In this document: piece after piece, positions 8,558-18,577 of the stretch
Layout: every line of letters starts with the position of its first letter
Numbering within the stretch: position 1 is the first letter of the stretch
DNA from: Muribaculaceae bacterium
GTDB lineage: Bacteria > Bacteroidota > Bacteroidia > Bacteroidales > Muribaculaceae
Assembly: GCA_017624155.1 (NCBI GenBank)
Contig: JAGANS010000021.1
Coordinates: forward strand, 1-64,000
Length of the DNA: 64,000 bases
Direction: 5' to 3'
Program-made: the position numbers and the translations under genes
The notes under the pieces: generated by a model
The model's database searches: none
What the model was told of the DNA's origin: nothing
The model's input: only the letters and a program-made list of their open reading frames with translations

Positions 8558-10504
8558 ATGCAGAAAGCCCGACGACAGCTTACTCTACTGGGGCTGATAG
8601 TAGCTCTGGGCATAGTATTCGGCGACATAGGCACCTCGCCGCTGTATGTCATGAAGGCTATCGTGGCGGTGAACCCCTCGGCAGGCGCCGACTATATCAT
8701 CGGGGCCGTATCGTGCATCATCTGGACACTGACGCTGCAGACCACTCTCAAATATGTACTGATCGCTCTGCGCGCCGACAACAAAGGCGAGGGTGGCATA
8801 TTGGCCCTGTTCTCGCTCGTACGCAAGCTCAAGCCTCGATGGCTCTATGTGATAGCAGCCATCGGTGCGAGCACACTGATCGCCGACGGCGTGATAACAC
8901 CCGCCGTGACGGTGACATCGGCAGTCGAGGGTCTGCGCGGCATATATGCCGACACCCCGGTGGTGCCGATAGCCATCACCATTATATGCGCGATATTCTT
9001 CATACAGCAGTTCGGCACATCAAAGATAGGGCGCTGCTTCGGACCCTTCATGCTCGTATGGTTTCTGATGCTCGGCATACTCGGCGGCATCTCCATATCG
9101 CTCTATCCTGCCGTATTCAAGGCATTCAATCCGGTATATGCCGTGCGGCTGCTCGCCGACTACCCCGGATGGTTCCTTATCCTCGGCGCGGTTTTCCTCT
9201 GCACCACCGGCGCCGAGGCCCTGTACAGCGATCTTGGCCACTGCGGACGCCTCAACATATCGGTGAGCTGGATATTCGTGAAGTGCATGCTCATACTCAA
9301 CTATCTGGGTCAGGGAGCCTGGATCATCACCAGGCCCGACGAAGCCGCGGCGACCAATCCGTTTTTCGGCATAATGCCGTCATGGTTCCTCATTCCCGGC
9401 ATCATTATGGCCACGGGAGCAGCCATCATAGCGAGTCAGGCGCTCATCAGCGGCTCGTTCACCATATTCAGCGAAGGCATAAACCTCGATTTCTGGCCAC
9501 GGCTGCGCATCAAATATCCCACGATACTCAAAGGGCAGCTGTTCATACCGTCGATCAACATATTCCTGCTCGCAGGATGCATAATTACCGTTCTGCTGTT
9601 CCGCTCATCCTCGGCCATGGAAGCCGCCTATGGACTTGCCATCACGATCACGATGCTGATGACCACAGTACTGCTGGCATTCTATCTGCGCCACCGCGGA
9701 GTATCCCCATGGCTTGTCGGTCTGTTCGCAGTGTTTTTCCTGTGCCTCGAAGGATGCTTCTTCGTCGCCAACATGTTCAAATTCATGCACGGCGGCTGGT
9801 ACACCATACTGATAGCCGGCATCCTGTGCGCCGTTATGGTGATATGGCACCGTGCCAGCCACATACGCCGCAGCTACATCGAGTACAACAACATAGGCGA
9901 CTACGGTGACATATTGCGCGACATCCACAGCGACAGCACCATACCCCAGTACGCCACCAACCTTGTCTATATAAGCCACTCCGACAGTCCGGAGCGCATC
10001 GAGAGCAAGATTATGTACTCGCTCATAAACAAGGTCCCCAAACGCGCGTCCCGCTACTGGATACTGCGGCTCGAATTCACCGACGAACCCGACACCCTCG
10101 AGTACACCGTCGACGAACGATTTGGCGGACTCGTGTGGTGCATAGGCCTGCGCATAGGATTCCGCGTGCAGCCGCGTGTCACAGTATACCTGCGACAGGT
10201 AGTCGAAGACCTTGTGGCAGCAAGACGCATAAGCCTGGTGAGCGCTTACCCCTCGCTGCGCGACCATCATATACCCGGCGACTTCCGTTTCTGCCTCATC
10301 CACCGCATATTCTCTCCCGCCAGCTCATGCCGCAAGGGTGAACGATGGGTCATGACCATGTACGAACGGCTGCGCCGCATGGCCCTTGCCCCCGACAAGG
10401 CTCTGGGCCTCGACACATCGAGCCTCAATGTGGAAAATGCGCCTTTGATAATCGCCACCAAGATACCGCGCCGCATACTACCGGCCGATAGACAGTCAGG
10501 ATAA
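8558..10504 (+). CDS. kup: Kup/HAK/KUP potassium uptake transporter
   Basis: A 648-residue low-affinity K+/H+ symporter of the inner membrane. The first helix holds the signature GIVFGDIGTSPLYV (residues ~19-32), and DNKGEGGILAL follows after the second helix. About twelve membrane segments span residues 10-430. The C-terminal ~200 residues form the soluble domain usual in Kup proteins. It starts 24 bases after queA and is likely read from the same transcript or a weak promoter in that gap. Confidence 0.95.
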   Translation: MQKARRQLTLLGLIVALGIVFGDIGTSPLYVMKAIVAVNPSAGADYIIGAVSCIIWTLTLQTTLKYVLIALRADNKGEGGILALFSLVRKLKPRWLYVIAAIGASTLIADGVITPAVTVTSAVEGLRGIYADTPVVPIAITIICAIFFIQQFGTSKIGRCFGPFMLVWFLMLGILGGISISLYPAVFKAFNPVYAVRLLADYPGWFLILGAVFLCTTGAEALYSDLGHCGRLNISVSWIFVKCMLILNYLGQGAWIITRPDEAAATNPFFGIMPSWFLIPGIIMATGAAIIASQALISGSFTIFSEGINLDFWPRLRIKYPTILKGQLFIPSINIFLLAGCIITVLLFRSSSAMEAAYGLAITITMLMTTVLLAFYLRHRGVSPWLVGLFAVFFLCLEGCFFVANMFKFMHGGWYTILIAGILCAVMVIWHRASHIRRSYIEYNNIGDYGDILRDIHSDSTIPQYATNLVYISHSDSPERIESKIMYSLINKVPKRASRYWILRLEFTDEPDTLEYTVDERFGGLVWCIGLRIGFRVQPRVTVYLRQVVEDLVAARRISLVSAYPSLRDHHIPGDFRFCLIHRIFSPASSCRKGERWVMTMYERLRRMALAPDKALGLDTSSLNVENAPLIIATKIPRRILPADRQSG

Positions 10505-10547
10505 AACAACTATATCATAAACAACTAACCCTTACCAACACAAAGCA

Positions 10548-11669
10548 ATGAAGAAATTTATGCTTCTCGCACTGGCACTCCTCGGTGCCTGCACAGCGGC
10601 CGTCGCCGACGAACCCGCCGACACATGGAAATATGTGGACGCACAGGATCTGCGCGTCATCAACAAGGGCTGGGACAACACCCTGCGCCACTACACCCGC
10701 ATACCCGCCAACCTCAAGGACAGCGTGCGCCCCGACCTGTGGGAACGCGCACAGTGCTCCACCGGCATCGGCGTACGCTTCGCCACTGATTCCAAACGTA
10801 TAGGAGTCAAGTACAAGCTGCTGTGGGACACCCACATGATACACATGGCCGACACCGGCCTCAAAGGCACCGACCTGTATATCCTCGAGGGCGATTCAGT
10901 ATGGCGGCATGTCAACACCAACCGTCCATACGTGAAGAAGGACGCCGACGGCAACAAGACCAAAGACGTGGAATCGACATACGTTGAGAACCTCGACGGC
11001 AAGATGCACGAATACATGATCTACCTGCCTCTCTACGATGGCGTTAACGAACTCTTCGTCAAGGTCGACAAGGATGCCGACATCACCTCGGGCGACCCCT
11101 CCATCATCGACAAGAACCGCAAGATTGTAGCCTACGGCACCAGCATCCTCCAGGGCGGTTGCGCATCGCGCACCGGCATGGCCGCAACCAACATCCTCAG
11201 CCGCGAGCTCAACGCCGAGGTAGTCAACATCGGTATCTCGGGCGAAGGCAAGATGGACTACTGCATGGCCCGCGCCATGAACGACATCCCTGATGTGGAT
11301 CTCTATCTTCTCGACCCCGTACCCAACTGCACCGAGATGATGTGCGACACCCTTACATACGATTTCGTAAAAATAATAGCCGACGCACATCCCGACACCC
11401 CCATCGTCCTTCTCGAAGGGCCGCTGTACCCCTACTCGCGCTACGACTCCAACTTCGGCAACTACCTGCCCCGCAAGAACGCCGCACTGCGCCGCAACTA
11501 CGACCGACTCGTTGCCGACGGATACAAGAACATCTACTATGTGGAAAGCCTCGGCCTCGACGGCCCCGAAGATGACGGTACTGTCGACGGCATCCACCTC
11601 ACCGACCTCGGCTTCCGCCACTACGCCGACTACATGAAGCCCCGCCTCCGCGCCATCCTCGGCTGGTAA
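10548..11669 (+). CDS. Secreted SGNH/GDSL-family hydrolase
   Basis: A 373-residue exported hydrolase, probably an esterase acting on acylated glycans. An N-terminal signal (residues 1-20) contains LGAC, which could serve as a lipobox (Cys15) or be part of an ordinary signal peptide. Residues ~30-180 match the beta-rich N-terminal domain of SGNH hydrolases (GTDLYIL). The catalytic part starts at YGTSILQGG with the putative nucleophile Ser199 and ends with DGIHLTDLG, which provides the Asp-x-x-His pair. A strong terminator follows directly. The substrate is unknown. Confidence 0.88.
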   Translation: MKKFMLLALALLGACTAAVADEPADTWKYVDAQDLRVINKGWDNTLRHYTRIPANLKDSVRPDLWERAQCSTGIGVRFATDSKRIGVKYKLLWDTHMIHMADTGLKGTDLYILEGDSVWRHVNTNRPYVKKDADGNKTKDVESTYVENLDGKMHEYMIYLPLYDGVNELFVKVDKDADITSGDPSIIDKNRKIVAYGTSILQGGCASRTGMAATNILSRELNAEVVNIGISGEGKMDYCMARAMNDIPDVDLYLLDPVPNCTEMMCDTLTYDFVKIIADAHPDTPIVLLEGPLYPYSRYDSNFGNYLPRKNAALRRNYDRLVADGYKNIYYVESLGLDGPEDDGTVDGIHLTDLGFRHYADYMKPRLRAILGW

Positions 11670-11682
11670 TCCCCTCACACAG

Positions 11683-11731
11683 AAAAATACAACAGCCGCA
11701 CCGGACTCTCCGGCGCGGCTGTTGTATTTTT
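11683..11731. terminator. Strong bidirectional intrinsic terminator
   Basis: A 17-bp outer stem (arms 11683-11699 and 11715-11731) with A-run and T-run flanks, so it can stop transcripts from both the SGNH hydrolase gene (+) and the convergent ATPase locus (-). Confidence 0.9.
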
Positions 11732-11753
11732 CTTATCAAGAATATATCCGTGA

Positions 11754-12962
11754 TTAATAGAGAAATCCGAACAGCCATAAAGGGATCTTATTGCCAAATC
11801 CGAATTCAATATCATCCGCTACTACAAAACTGTCGGGAATATCCCGTATTTGAGCAAAGCCTTTACCTTTGCCGCCGACCTCAAATAGATATCGGTTATC
11901 GACGATAAAGTCACCATCTTTTGGGAAGCCAATACGATGACCGACACTAAGAAACGAGGCAAATGCACATTCCCTTTGGGCTCCAATCAATGGCGAGTCA
12001 AGAGCGCACATCAGCGTCGAGTTGCTCATAAGGATCTTGTGCGGTTTAGCAAGACTTTTAGGACTGTTATTTGTTGTGAAAATCTGTCGGATAATACCGG
12101 CTCGATCAAGCAGGTCAAACAGTTTAAGTAACTGACTGCGATTAGTCCCCATCAAGCCGGCAAGCGTGCTCATATTAGGCTGATAAGGTTGTGAACCGGC
12201 AATTATCCCTATAAGCCGCTTGGCCTTTATCAATGTCTCATAGTCTATCTTGTTCTCTACTGCCGGGATGTCTGAATCTACTACTGCTGATATCGTCTGA
12301 TCCAAACGACTGTAATAATCCTCGGTTTTCATATATTTGTAAAAAGGATAGTAGCCCTTTGCCAAATATTTACGGAAATAGGATAATATATCGGTTTTCG
12401 ATGATATTGAAGGCGCAATGGTTTCATGTGAATACAGAATCTCATTTAATGATAGCTTGTCTATCTTATCAACTCCCTCAAACATCAGGAACTCCCGGAA
12501 TGACAGTCCGGGAAGGTTATGCATCGAAGCCCTGCGTGACAGATCGCCGATTTAATTATCAATTACCAACAACGAGGAACTTGTGAATATCACGTGTAGT
12601 TCAGGATATGAATCATATAAATTTTTTATCTGCCGTTCCCGGCCTGGCATACGATGAACTTCATCAAGGTAAAGGTATCTCACGCCTTCTTGAATGAGCT
12701 TTTCTGCCAATTCAATCAAACTATGCTCCGCAAACCACAGGTTATCAAGCGAAGCGTAAAACGATACCTCTCCTGTTGGATCAATTTTCTTAATTCGCTG
12801 GAGCATGAGAGTCGTCTTGCCGACACCTCGTTGGCCCTTAATCCCTATCAACGGCTGACTCCAATCTATTTGATTATATATAAACCGGTGAATGTCGGTT
12901 TTGACTTCTGAAAGTAATTTCCTATACCTCCGTCTTAGAATGTCCCTGATATTTTTTTGCAA
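11754..12962 (-). pseudogene. AAA_14/DUF4143-type ATPase, interrupted by one in-frame stop
   Basis: Two collinear minus-strand frames read as one protein. The first (12962-12552) has a P-loop GIKGQRGVGKTTL and a Walker B-like YLYLDEVHR. The second (12524-11754) begins HNLPGLSFREF and has the DUF4143 C-terminal region. A TAA at 12552-12554 separates them in the same frame: the reading runs VIDN-stop-IGDLSRRASMHNL, where homologues read continuously, so a single substitution (for example AAA to TAA) explains it. The frame has no ATG before the P-loop; the only candidate start near the expected N terminus is TTG at 12962. Both point to a decayed gene. The family is an abundant accessory ATPase of unknown role. 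Readthrough or a sequencing error is possible. Confidence 0.82.
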
Positions 12963-12967
12963 AGATA

Positions 12968-13049
12968 ATAAAAATGTTCCTTTAAAGGAACATTTTTATA
13001 AATTAGACCTTGCAAGGAACAATTTGGCAAATTACTCCTTCCACGGAAC
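12968..13049. repeat. Three 29-bp-spaced operator-like repeats upstream of the ATPase
   Basis: CCTTnnnnGGAAC occurs three times with an exact 29-bp period: CCTT at 12979, 13008 and 13037; GGAAC at 12987, 13016 and 13045. The copy nearest the ATPase forms the centre of a perfect 32-bp palindrome (12968-12999). A minus-strand -7 box TATCTTTG (12966-12959) sits beside it, so a bound protein would cover the ATPase promoter. The repeats lie between the ATPase locus and the crcB stop. Confidence 0.7.
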
Positions 13050-13071
13050 ACTCGTTAAAAGCGCCTGCAAA

Positions 13072-13443
13072 TCAGCGGATGATAGCGCGGCCGGCCCACA
13101 CGAGCAGTACGCCTATGATTACGCTCGCCGCCAGATAAAGGCCGAATGTAGTCCAGTCGCCCTTGTTGCCCAGCACCCACATATCGTCGGCAAACGACGA
13201 GAATGTGGTGAAACCGCCGCAGAAGCCCGTTATGAGCAGTACGTTCTCGCCCGGTGTCATCACGTGCGCCTTCTCCAACAGGCCGAAAAAGATGCCTATG
13301 ATGAAACAGCCGATGATATTCACCATAAATGTCCCCATGGGAAATGAACCGTGCCACATGCCCGAGCACCATTTACCCACCAGATAACGTCCGCAGGTAC
13401 CGACAAATCCGCCGCAGCCTGCCAAAAGCATTGCTTTGATCAT
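13072..13443 (-). CDS. crcB: Fluoride exporter CrcB/Fluc
   Basis: A 123-residue four-helix membrane protein that exports fluoride as a dual-topology dimer. Conserved pieces are GCGGFVGTCGRY at the N terminus, MGTFMVNIIGCF in helix 2 and GFCGGFTTFSSF in helix 3, where the Phe/Thr/Ser residues line the ion path. Length is normal for the family. No fluoride riboswitch consensus was recognised upstream. It is a lone gene whose stop faces the operator repeats of the ATPase locus. Confidence 0.94.
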   Translation of the reverse strand: MIKAMLLAGCGGFVGTCGRYLVGKWCSGMWHGSFPMGTFMVNIIGCFIIGIFFGLLEKAHVMTPGENVLLITGFCGGFTTFSSFADDMWVLGNKGDWTTFGLYLAASVIIGVLLVWAGRAIIR

Positions 13444-13687
13444 ATTTTTCCAAATTAGATTTTACTTACACTTATAACGCACGACAAATACGTTTTGATT
13501 ATACCGACATTAAAAAAACGCCGCCAAATTGTGTGAGGTCGCTGAAAATTTGTAGCCTCGATGTCTTTGACGATAGAGGCCGACATCTGACGGGGCGTGC
13601 GAAGCCCCCCTGGTTGGCTTATGGTTTGGGTAGAGGGTTTATGGTTGACGGCGTTGTCCCTCAACCCAAACCTTCAACCTTTCATGA

Positions 13688-13758
13688 GGCGTGCGAAGGC
13701 CGCCGATTATATCAACGGCGGTCACCGAGGCGGCTCAAATCGTCGGCCTTCGGGCGCC
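13688..13758. repeat. REP-like repeat cluster B (inverted pair)
   Basis: A forward copy (13688-13720) and a reversed copy (13741-13758) of the same GGCGnnCGnAGGCCGCCGAT word found at 4425-4590, again with GGCTCAAAT between them. A degenerate half-copy (GGGGCGTGCGAAG) is visible near 13600. These occupy the 413-bp gap between crcB and the large secreted protein gene, where no convincing gene is seen. Confidence 0.75.
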
Positions 13759-13789
13759 ACAAAAGCGCAGTTGAGGGTTTAGAATCGAA

Positions 13790-13827
13790 GGAGGGCACTG
13801 AAAAGTAATTACCTTTCAGTGCCCTCC
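13790..13827. terminator. Hairpin terminator of the 1516-residue secreted protein gene
   Basis: Arms 13790-13805 and 13812-13827 pair over 16 positions with two mismatches around a 6-base loop. It lies 30 bases beyond the stop of the minus-strand gene. The U-tract is weak, so efficiency is uncertain. Confidence 0.65.
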
Positions 13828-13856
13828 GCCTGTGTCCGCAGCGTTTTGCTGCTATA

Positions 13857-16800
13857 TTATTTCACGAGTACTTTGTAACCTGCACCGGCTACGCGGACGG
13901 TGTAAACACCGGCTGCGAGCGGCAGCGATACATTGCCCTCGCCGGTATGCAGTATCTTGCCGTCGATTGCATAGACTGTCACATCCAGCCCGTCGGCGTT
14001 GCGCACCTCGAGCCTACCGTCACAGCCTGCGACAATCGGTGTACCGGCCACGGCGTCGCTGATACCGAGCGAGAAGTCCACCTCGGCCACATTGGTGGGT
14101 CGGGATTCACCCCGGTTGTACACTGCCGTGAGGCGGTAGCGATATGCGGCCTCTGTGGCAGGAATATCGACGGTGCTCAGCTCATTGGCTCCGAGGCTGG
14201 CCACCTTGACGTCATCGCGGTACAGATTGTAGCCCTCGTGCTCAAGATTGAGTTCCGAGCCGGCTGTGATGTAGCTGAAATCGTCAATGAAGAACATAAA
14301 CTTGGCCATGGATATGCAACGCACAGCGAAACGGCGGGCGCCATCGGGCACAGTGAAATGATATTCGGTCCATGCCGACGAGGCGTTCTCCACAATATCG
14401 AGATATATGAAGTCATCAGGATTAACACTGCCGGTAGAATAATATACCTCGAATGTCTCGGGCGCGCTGCTCACATAGCTGCGCGCGAAGAACGATATCT
14501 CCTGCTTCTTGCCGTACAGCTCGGGAGTTATGGCCCAGTCGTCGCACTGTACCGGTGACATCTGTATGGCACTGTACATCTGGCACAGATATTGCTTGCC
14601 CGAATGAGCGGCGAATGTACGGTTGTTGTAGACATCGGAGCTCATTACCCAGTACGACTGCTCGGAACCGCGGTCGATCCCAGGTATCTGGAATTCCATG
14701 ATGCCGCCGATACCACCTTTGTCACGGTCGACGAATACCCACGAGCCCACGCCGCTGTTGGCATACGGTGTGTACGACTCAAAGTCGTCCTCGGTAGCCG
14801 CCGGCTCGGCAAGGCTCATGTCGGGAGCGGTCCAGTCGAGCTTCACACCTCCGTCAGCCGAGCGGGCCTGCAGGGTTCCGGGAGCGGGCAGATTTGGATA
14901 AATCACCTTCACCTCGGCTTCATTCGACATGTTGTCGCCGTCAACAAGATCGGCGCCGTATATCACCTTGGCGGCAAGTGCGAGTTTCTCGTCGGAGGTC
15001 GGGCCGGTGGGGCATGTGAACGTTACAGCAGCCTTGTCGCCGGAAAGAAGTTTCGGCCCGTCGACAACGTCGAGCTCGTCGCCGTTGCACAGCAGCTGCA
15101 CCTTATAGCCCTCGGCGGCTTTGTCGCCGTCGTTGAATACGCTTACTCTTGCGGTGTATTCATCACCTGCCTTCACGCGGTCGGGCGCAGTGAGGCTGCC
15201 TGCCATCAGGTTGTCGCTGACGGGCTCCCCTAAACGCAGACGGTCAAAGAAAGTGAATATGCAGTTGCCGGTTGTTGTGATGAGCGTGAACTGGATATAT
15301 TTCTTTCCGACAAACTCGGTGAGGGGCACCGATACCTTGTTCCAGCCATACTTGTCGCCGAATTCCTCGCCGATTATAAAGTCCTTTACGGTAACCGACT
15401 TCTCATCGTCGGTCACTACGACCTCAATACGGTTGGTGTCGTGGCCGTCGACTGCGCTCTCGGGCGGAATGTTGTAGGTGTAGAACGACAGTACGGGAGC
15501 CGTGGCACCTTCGAGCGAGATCTTGCCGGTATAAATACCGCTGCGGGCCTGCATGTATTCGCCCTTCATGCCCAGATAGCCGTTGTCTTCCTCGACCGAC
15601 GGGAATCCTGAGCCATCGCTGTAAGTAGCCCACGACCCGCCGTTGCCACTGATACCGAAGTCCATGCTGAACTCGCCGTTGCCGAATGATTCGAGGAATG
15701 GATATGCAGCCGGCGTGCCGATAGCCGTCAGACGGGTTGTTGCGTAGCTCGTCGAATAGCCGGCATCGGTCTCGGCCACTACTGCAAAGTATATGAAGTC
15801 CTGACGGCCTTCCTCTATCACGCGGCCGCTCCAGTTTGTATCCTTGAGGCCCTCGGCTATGATGAACTCGTCGTGATTGGTGGCCTGCACGATGGTATAG
15901 GTCACAAGGTCAGGATTGAGAGGCAGTCCGTCGACATCATATTGCGGAGCTTTCCACGTCAGGGATACTACACCGGGCGATGTTTCAGCAAGGGTGATGT
16001 CAGTAGGACTCCCCGGCAGGTTGACACCCACATACACACGCTGCGTCAAGGTTGCCGACTTGCCGTGCTCGTTGCCGGCCGTGATCTCATACGAATAGTA
16101 GCCCGACTGCGAACGCTCATCTCGGTATGTATAAGTCTGGCCCTTGACAGGATTTTCCCATACTTTCACGCGGCGTCCGTTGCGGGTAAGGGTGATGTCG
16201 GTGAGTGATCCCAGAGGAGTGCCGCCGAATGTCTTGTCGGGGGCCGTGAACGAGATGTCCACACCATGACCTCCGTCAGCCTCGGGCACAACCTTAAAGT
16301 CGACTACCGATGCAGGTGCCTCGTCGGCCACACCGCTTCCTATCGACAGGCTGCTCACATACAGCGAGTACATGTCGCGGTCGCTGATGCCGTGTACGCC
16401 TATATAATAGATTCCGCTCTCGGCAGGGGTTATTGTGCCGTTGAACGTATTGGCCACAATATTGGTGATGACGGTGGGTGCGATCACGGTTTCTGTCATG
16501 GCCTCGGCCGTGTTCGACTTGCCATATTTCACCTCGAAGCGCTCGGGGTATGCCGCATAGCCGGCATAGGCGTCAATCGCGAATGAATATGTGCGTCCGC
16601 CCTCAAGGCGCATCGGCGGCAGGATGAACCAGTCATCGCAGGCCGTTTCCTTGCTGTACGGCATATATACCTTCTCATTGTACCAGCTCCACATCTTCCC
16701 GTCCTTATTGCCGTCTATGATCGTGTAGCCGTTGAGATCCTCATAATAATGGAATTTCTGCTCATAAGGAGCCGACAGGGTGCCGAGTACCACAAGATTG

Positions 16801-18407
16801 GATACACCGGTCTGTGATTGTATATCGGTATTGCCGGCATGGCGGGCGCCTACCAGAAAGTAGTATGTCTCCAGGTCGGTAGGCTCGGGATAGTGCATGT
16901 CGTAATATGTCTGAGTCAGGTCATGTGCAAGCAGCTGCTCGTCAGGCATGCGCATTATGTCATACACCACTTTGTCGGGATCTATATAGCCACCGTCGAC
17001 GGTAGTTGTGACAGGTTCCCAGCTTATATGGAAATTGTTGTCGGCGTATGTGGCTGTGATAACCGGCATCGAGGGCACACCGTGGCCTATGAAGACCTTC
17101 ATCTTATTCTTGGGGCCGTCGCCCGTGCTGTTTGACACATAGGCTGCTACGTCATACTGGCCTGCAGCCTCCACGGTCACTTCGGCATTGACAGTCGCTC
17201 CGGCGGTGGTGCTGCCGGTGGCTGCCTCCGCACCGTTGACAGTAACTGTGTATGTGAGCGCACCGCTCATCGGATCACCGCTGAATGTGGTGACAGGAGC
17301 CCGGAAGCTGACACGCCCGTTCAGGCGCCCTTCGGGGAACACTGCCTCGAGATTCTCCACTGCGGCAGGAGCGCCGGCAACGGCAGCAGGGGCCTCCACA
17401 TACAGGCCGCTGACTTCCTCGTTGTCGGGAAACTGCATTATCTGCTTCGCAGCGCCCGTCGTCTTGTCAACCTCGCACAGGTAGCTGCCGTCCGAGGTGC
17501 TCACCGCCCAGAACATGCGGCCTGTCGCCGGGTCGATTGTGGCCGGCGACACATAATATGGATACTGGCCGGTCTTGCCTATCAGAGTGAGATCGCCTGT
17601 CTCGCGGTCAACCTTATATAGCGAGGCCGACTTCGTGCGCGGAATCCCGTCGTTGTCGCGCTCCATCTCGCGGTCGATACCATAGATGGTGCCGTCAGCG
17701 TCGATGGCTATCGCCACCATGGTGCGGGTGAGCGGACAGATCATGGTGCGGATATAGCTCTCGTAGTTGACGGTGCCGAATTCATAGCCCGTCATGTCGT
17801 CGTTGTAGAAGAAGCCATACACAGTCCCTGTCGTGGGATCGAGAGCCACGTCGGTGGCGATAAGTCCGGTCTGACCGTCGCCCTTGCTCAACTGCTGCCA
17901 TGTCTCCATGTCGTAGCAATACACATTGGCGATGGCATAACCGCCCAGTGTATAATAGTTTACACAATAATATTTGCCGTCGATAGCAACGCCGCCGCCG
18001 GTGGCATCAGGGCCCTCGCCCAGCAACTTGAAACTTTCGCCGGGCGCACCGGGAAGCGAATACATGCCTATCGGCGGATTATCATAAGGCCACGATTCGG
18101 CGGTGGTGACACTGCCGGCCATGGCCGGCAGGCGACCGGCCGCGGCGGCGGCAACGTTTTTACTTAGCGGACTGATGCTGCGTGGAGCATCGAGATTGGC
18201 CATACCTGCAGCGCGACGCGGTCGCCTCTGCACTATTTGTGTGTTCATTGCGCCGGCATCGGGGCTAAGATGCACGCCCGAACTGAAGACGCGGTTTACC
18301 GGAGCGTCGTTGTAGCCACCGGATTCTTGCGCCATGGCCGTAAGACCGATAGCGCCTGCAACCGTGACAAATGCAACCCGCTTCAGAAGCGTTGTAAAAT
18401 GTGACAT
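13857..18407 (-). CDS. Large secreted multidomain adhesin-like protein with T9SS-type C terminus
   Basis: A 1516-residue exported protein. Residues 1-26 are a signal peptide ending in AMAQ. Residues ~110-340 look like a beta-propeller-type region. Fibronectin-type III-like modules then alternate with choice-of-anchor/cleaved-adhesin-type beta-sandwiches (near residues ~565, ~930 and ~1250), and a CARDB-like segment with a repeated N-D-G-D pattern lies between. The last ~75 residues resemble a Por/type IX sorting domain (VTVYAIDGKILHTGEG, then GVYTVRVAG near the end). It is probably surface-anchored or released and binds host or dietary glycoprotein; that role is inferred. Promoter and terminator are separate, so it is monocistronic. 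Confidence 0.8.
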   Translation of the reverse strand: MSHFTTLLKRVAFVTVAGAIGLTAMAQESGGYNDAPVNRVFSSGVHLSPDAGAMNTQIVQRRPRRAAGMANLDAPRSISPLSKNVAAAAAGRLPAMAGSVTTAESWPYDNPPIGMYSLPGAPGESFKLLGEGPDATGGGVAIDGKYYCVNYYTLGGYAIANVYCYDMETWQQLSKGDGQTGLIATDVALDPTTGTVYGFFYNDDMTGYEFGTVNYESYIRTMICPLTRTMVAIAIDADGTIYGIDREMERDNDGIPRTKSASLYKVDRETGDLTLIGKTGQYPYYVSPATIDPATGRMFWAVSTSDGSYLCEVDKTTGAAKQIMQFPDNEEVSGLYVEAPAAVAGAPAAVENLEAVFPEGRLNGRVSFRAPVTTFSGDPMSGALTYTVTVNGAEAATGSTTAGATVNAEVTVEAAGQYDVAAYVSNSTGDGPKNKMKVFIGHGVPSMPVITATYADNNFHISWEPVTTTVDGGYIDPDKVVYDIMRMPDEQLLAHDLTQTYYDMHYPEPTDLETYYFLVGARHAGNTDIQSQTGVSNLVVLGTLSAPYEQKFHYYEDLNGYTIIDGNKDGKMWSWYNEKVYMPYSKETACDDWFILPPMRLEGGRTYSFAIDAYAGYAAYPERFEVKYGKSNTAEAMTETVIAPTVITNIVANTFNGTITPAESGIYYIGVHGISDRDMYSLYVSSLSIGSGVADEAPASVVDFKVVPEADGGHGVDISFTAPDKTFGGTPLGSLTDITLTRNGRRVKVWENPVKGQTYTYRDERSQSGYYSYEITAGNEHGKSATLTQRVYVGVNLPGSPTDITLAETSPGVVSLTWKAPQYDVDGLPLNPDLVTYTIVQATNHDEFIIAEGLKDTNWSGRVIEEGRQDFIYFAVVAETDAGYSTSYATTRLTAIGTPAAYPFLESFGNGEFSMDFGISGNGGSWATYSDGSGFPSVEEDNGYLGMKGEYMQARSGIYTGKISLEGATAPVLSFYTYNIPPESAVDGHDTNRIEVVVTDDEKSVTVKDFIIGEEFGDKYGWNKVSVPLTEFVGKKYIQFTLITTTGNCIFTFFDRLRLGEPVSDNLMAGSLTAPDRVKAGDEYTARVSVFNDGDKAAEGYKVQLLCNGDELDVVDGPKLLSGDKAAVTFTCPTGPTSDEKLALAAKVIYGADLVDGDNMSNEAEVKVIYPNLPAPGTLQARSADGGVKLDWTAPDMSLAEPAATEDDFESYTPYANSGVGSWVFVDRDKGGIGGIMEFQIPGIDRGSEQSYWVMSSDVYNNRTFAAHSGKQYLCQMYSAIQMSPVQCDDWAITPELYGKKQEISFFARSYVSSAPETFEVYYSTGSVNPDDFIYLDIVENASSAWTEYHFTVPDGARRFAVRCISMAKFMFFIDDFSYITAGSELNLEHEGYNLYRDDVKVASLGANELSTVDIPATEAAYRYRLTAVYNRGESRPTNVAEVDFSLGISDAVAGTPIVAGCDGRLEVRNADGLDVTVYAIDGKILHTGEGNVSLPLAAGVYTVRVAGAGYKVLVK

Positions 18408-18463
18408 ACAGTTGAAAATAGCTTAAAAATAATCGTTAGGCTTGTTAGGATTTTACTCTGCCC

Positions 18464-18494
18464 CAAAGTTACGACTTTTTTAATTCATTCCAAC
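18464..18494 (-). promoter_or_regulatory. Promoter of the 1516-residue secreted protein
   Basis: Reading the minus strand, GTTG (18494-18491) and TAACTTTG (18471-18464) are separated by 19 bases, an excellent match to the Bacteroidetes -33/-7 pattern. The leader to the ATG at 18407 is about 50 bases. Confidence 0.7.
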
Positions 18495-18577
18495 ATTTTG
18501 ACACAAAAATTTGCTTTGTTTTGCCATTATTCAGCCGTTTTTGGCATAAAAAGCGACATTTATTGCCAAACCGGCTC

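Noticed and set aside
13444..13540. Fluoride riboswitch ahead of crcB
   Set aside because: The conserved fluoride-riboswitch pieces were looked for by eye and not found.
13533..13808. 91-codon plus-strand open frame
   Set aside because: It consists of the REP-like repeats and a terminator arm; no protein-like composition or start context.
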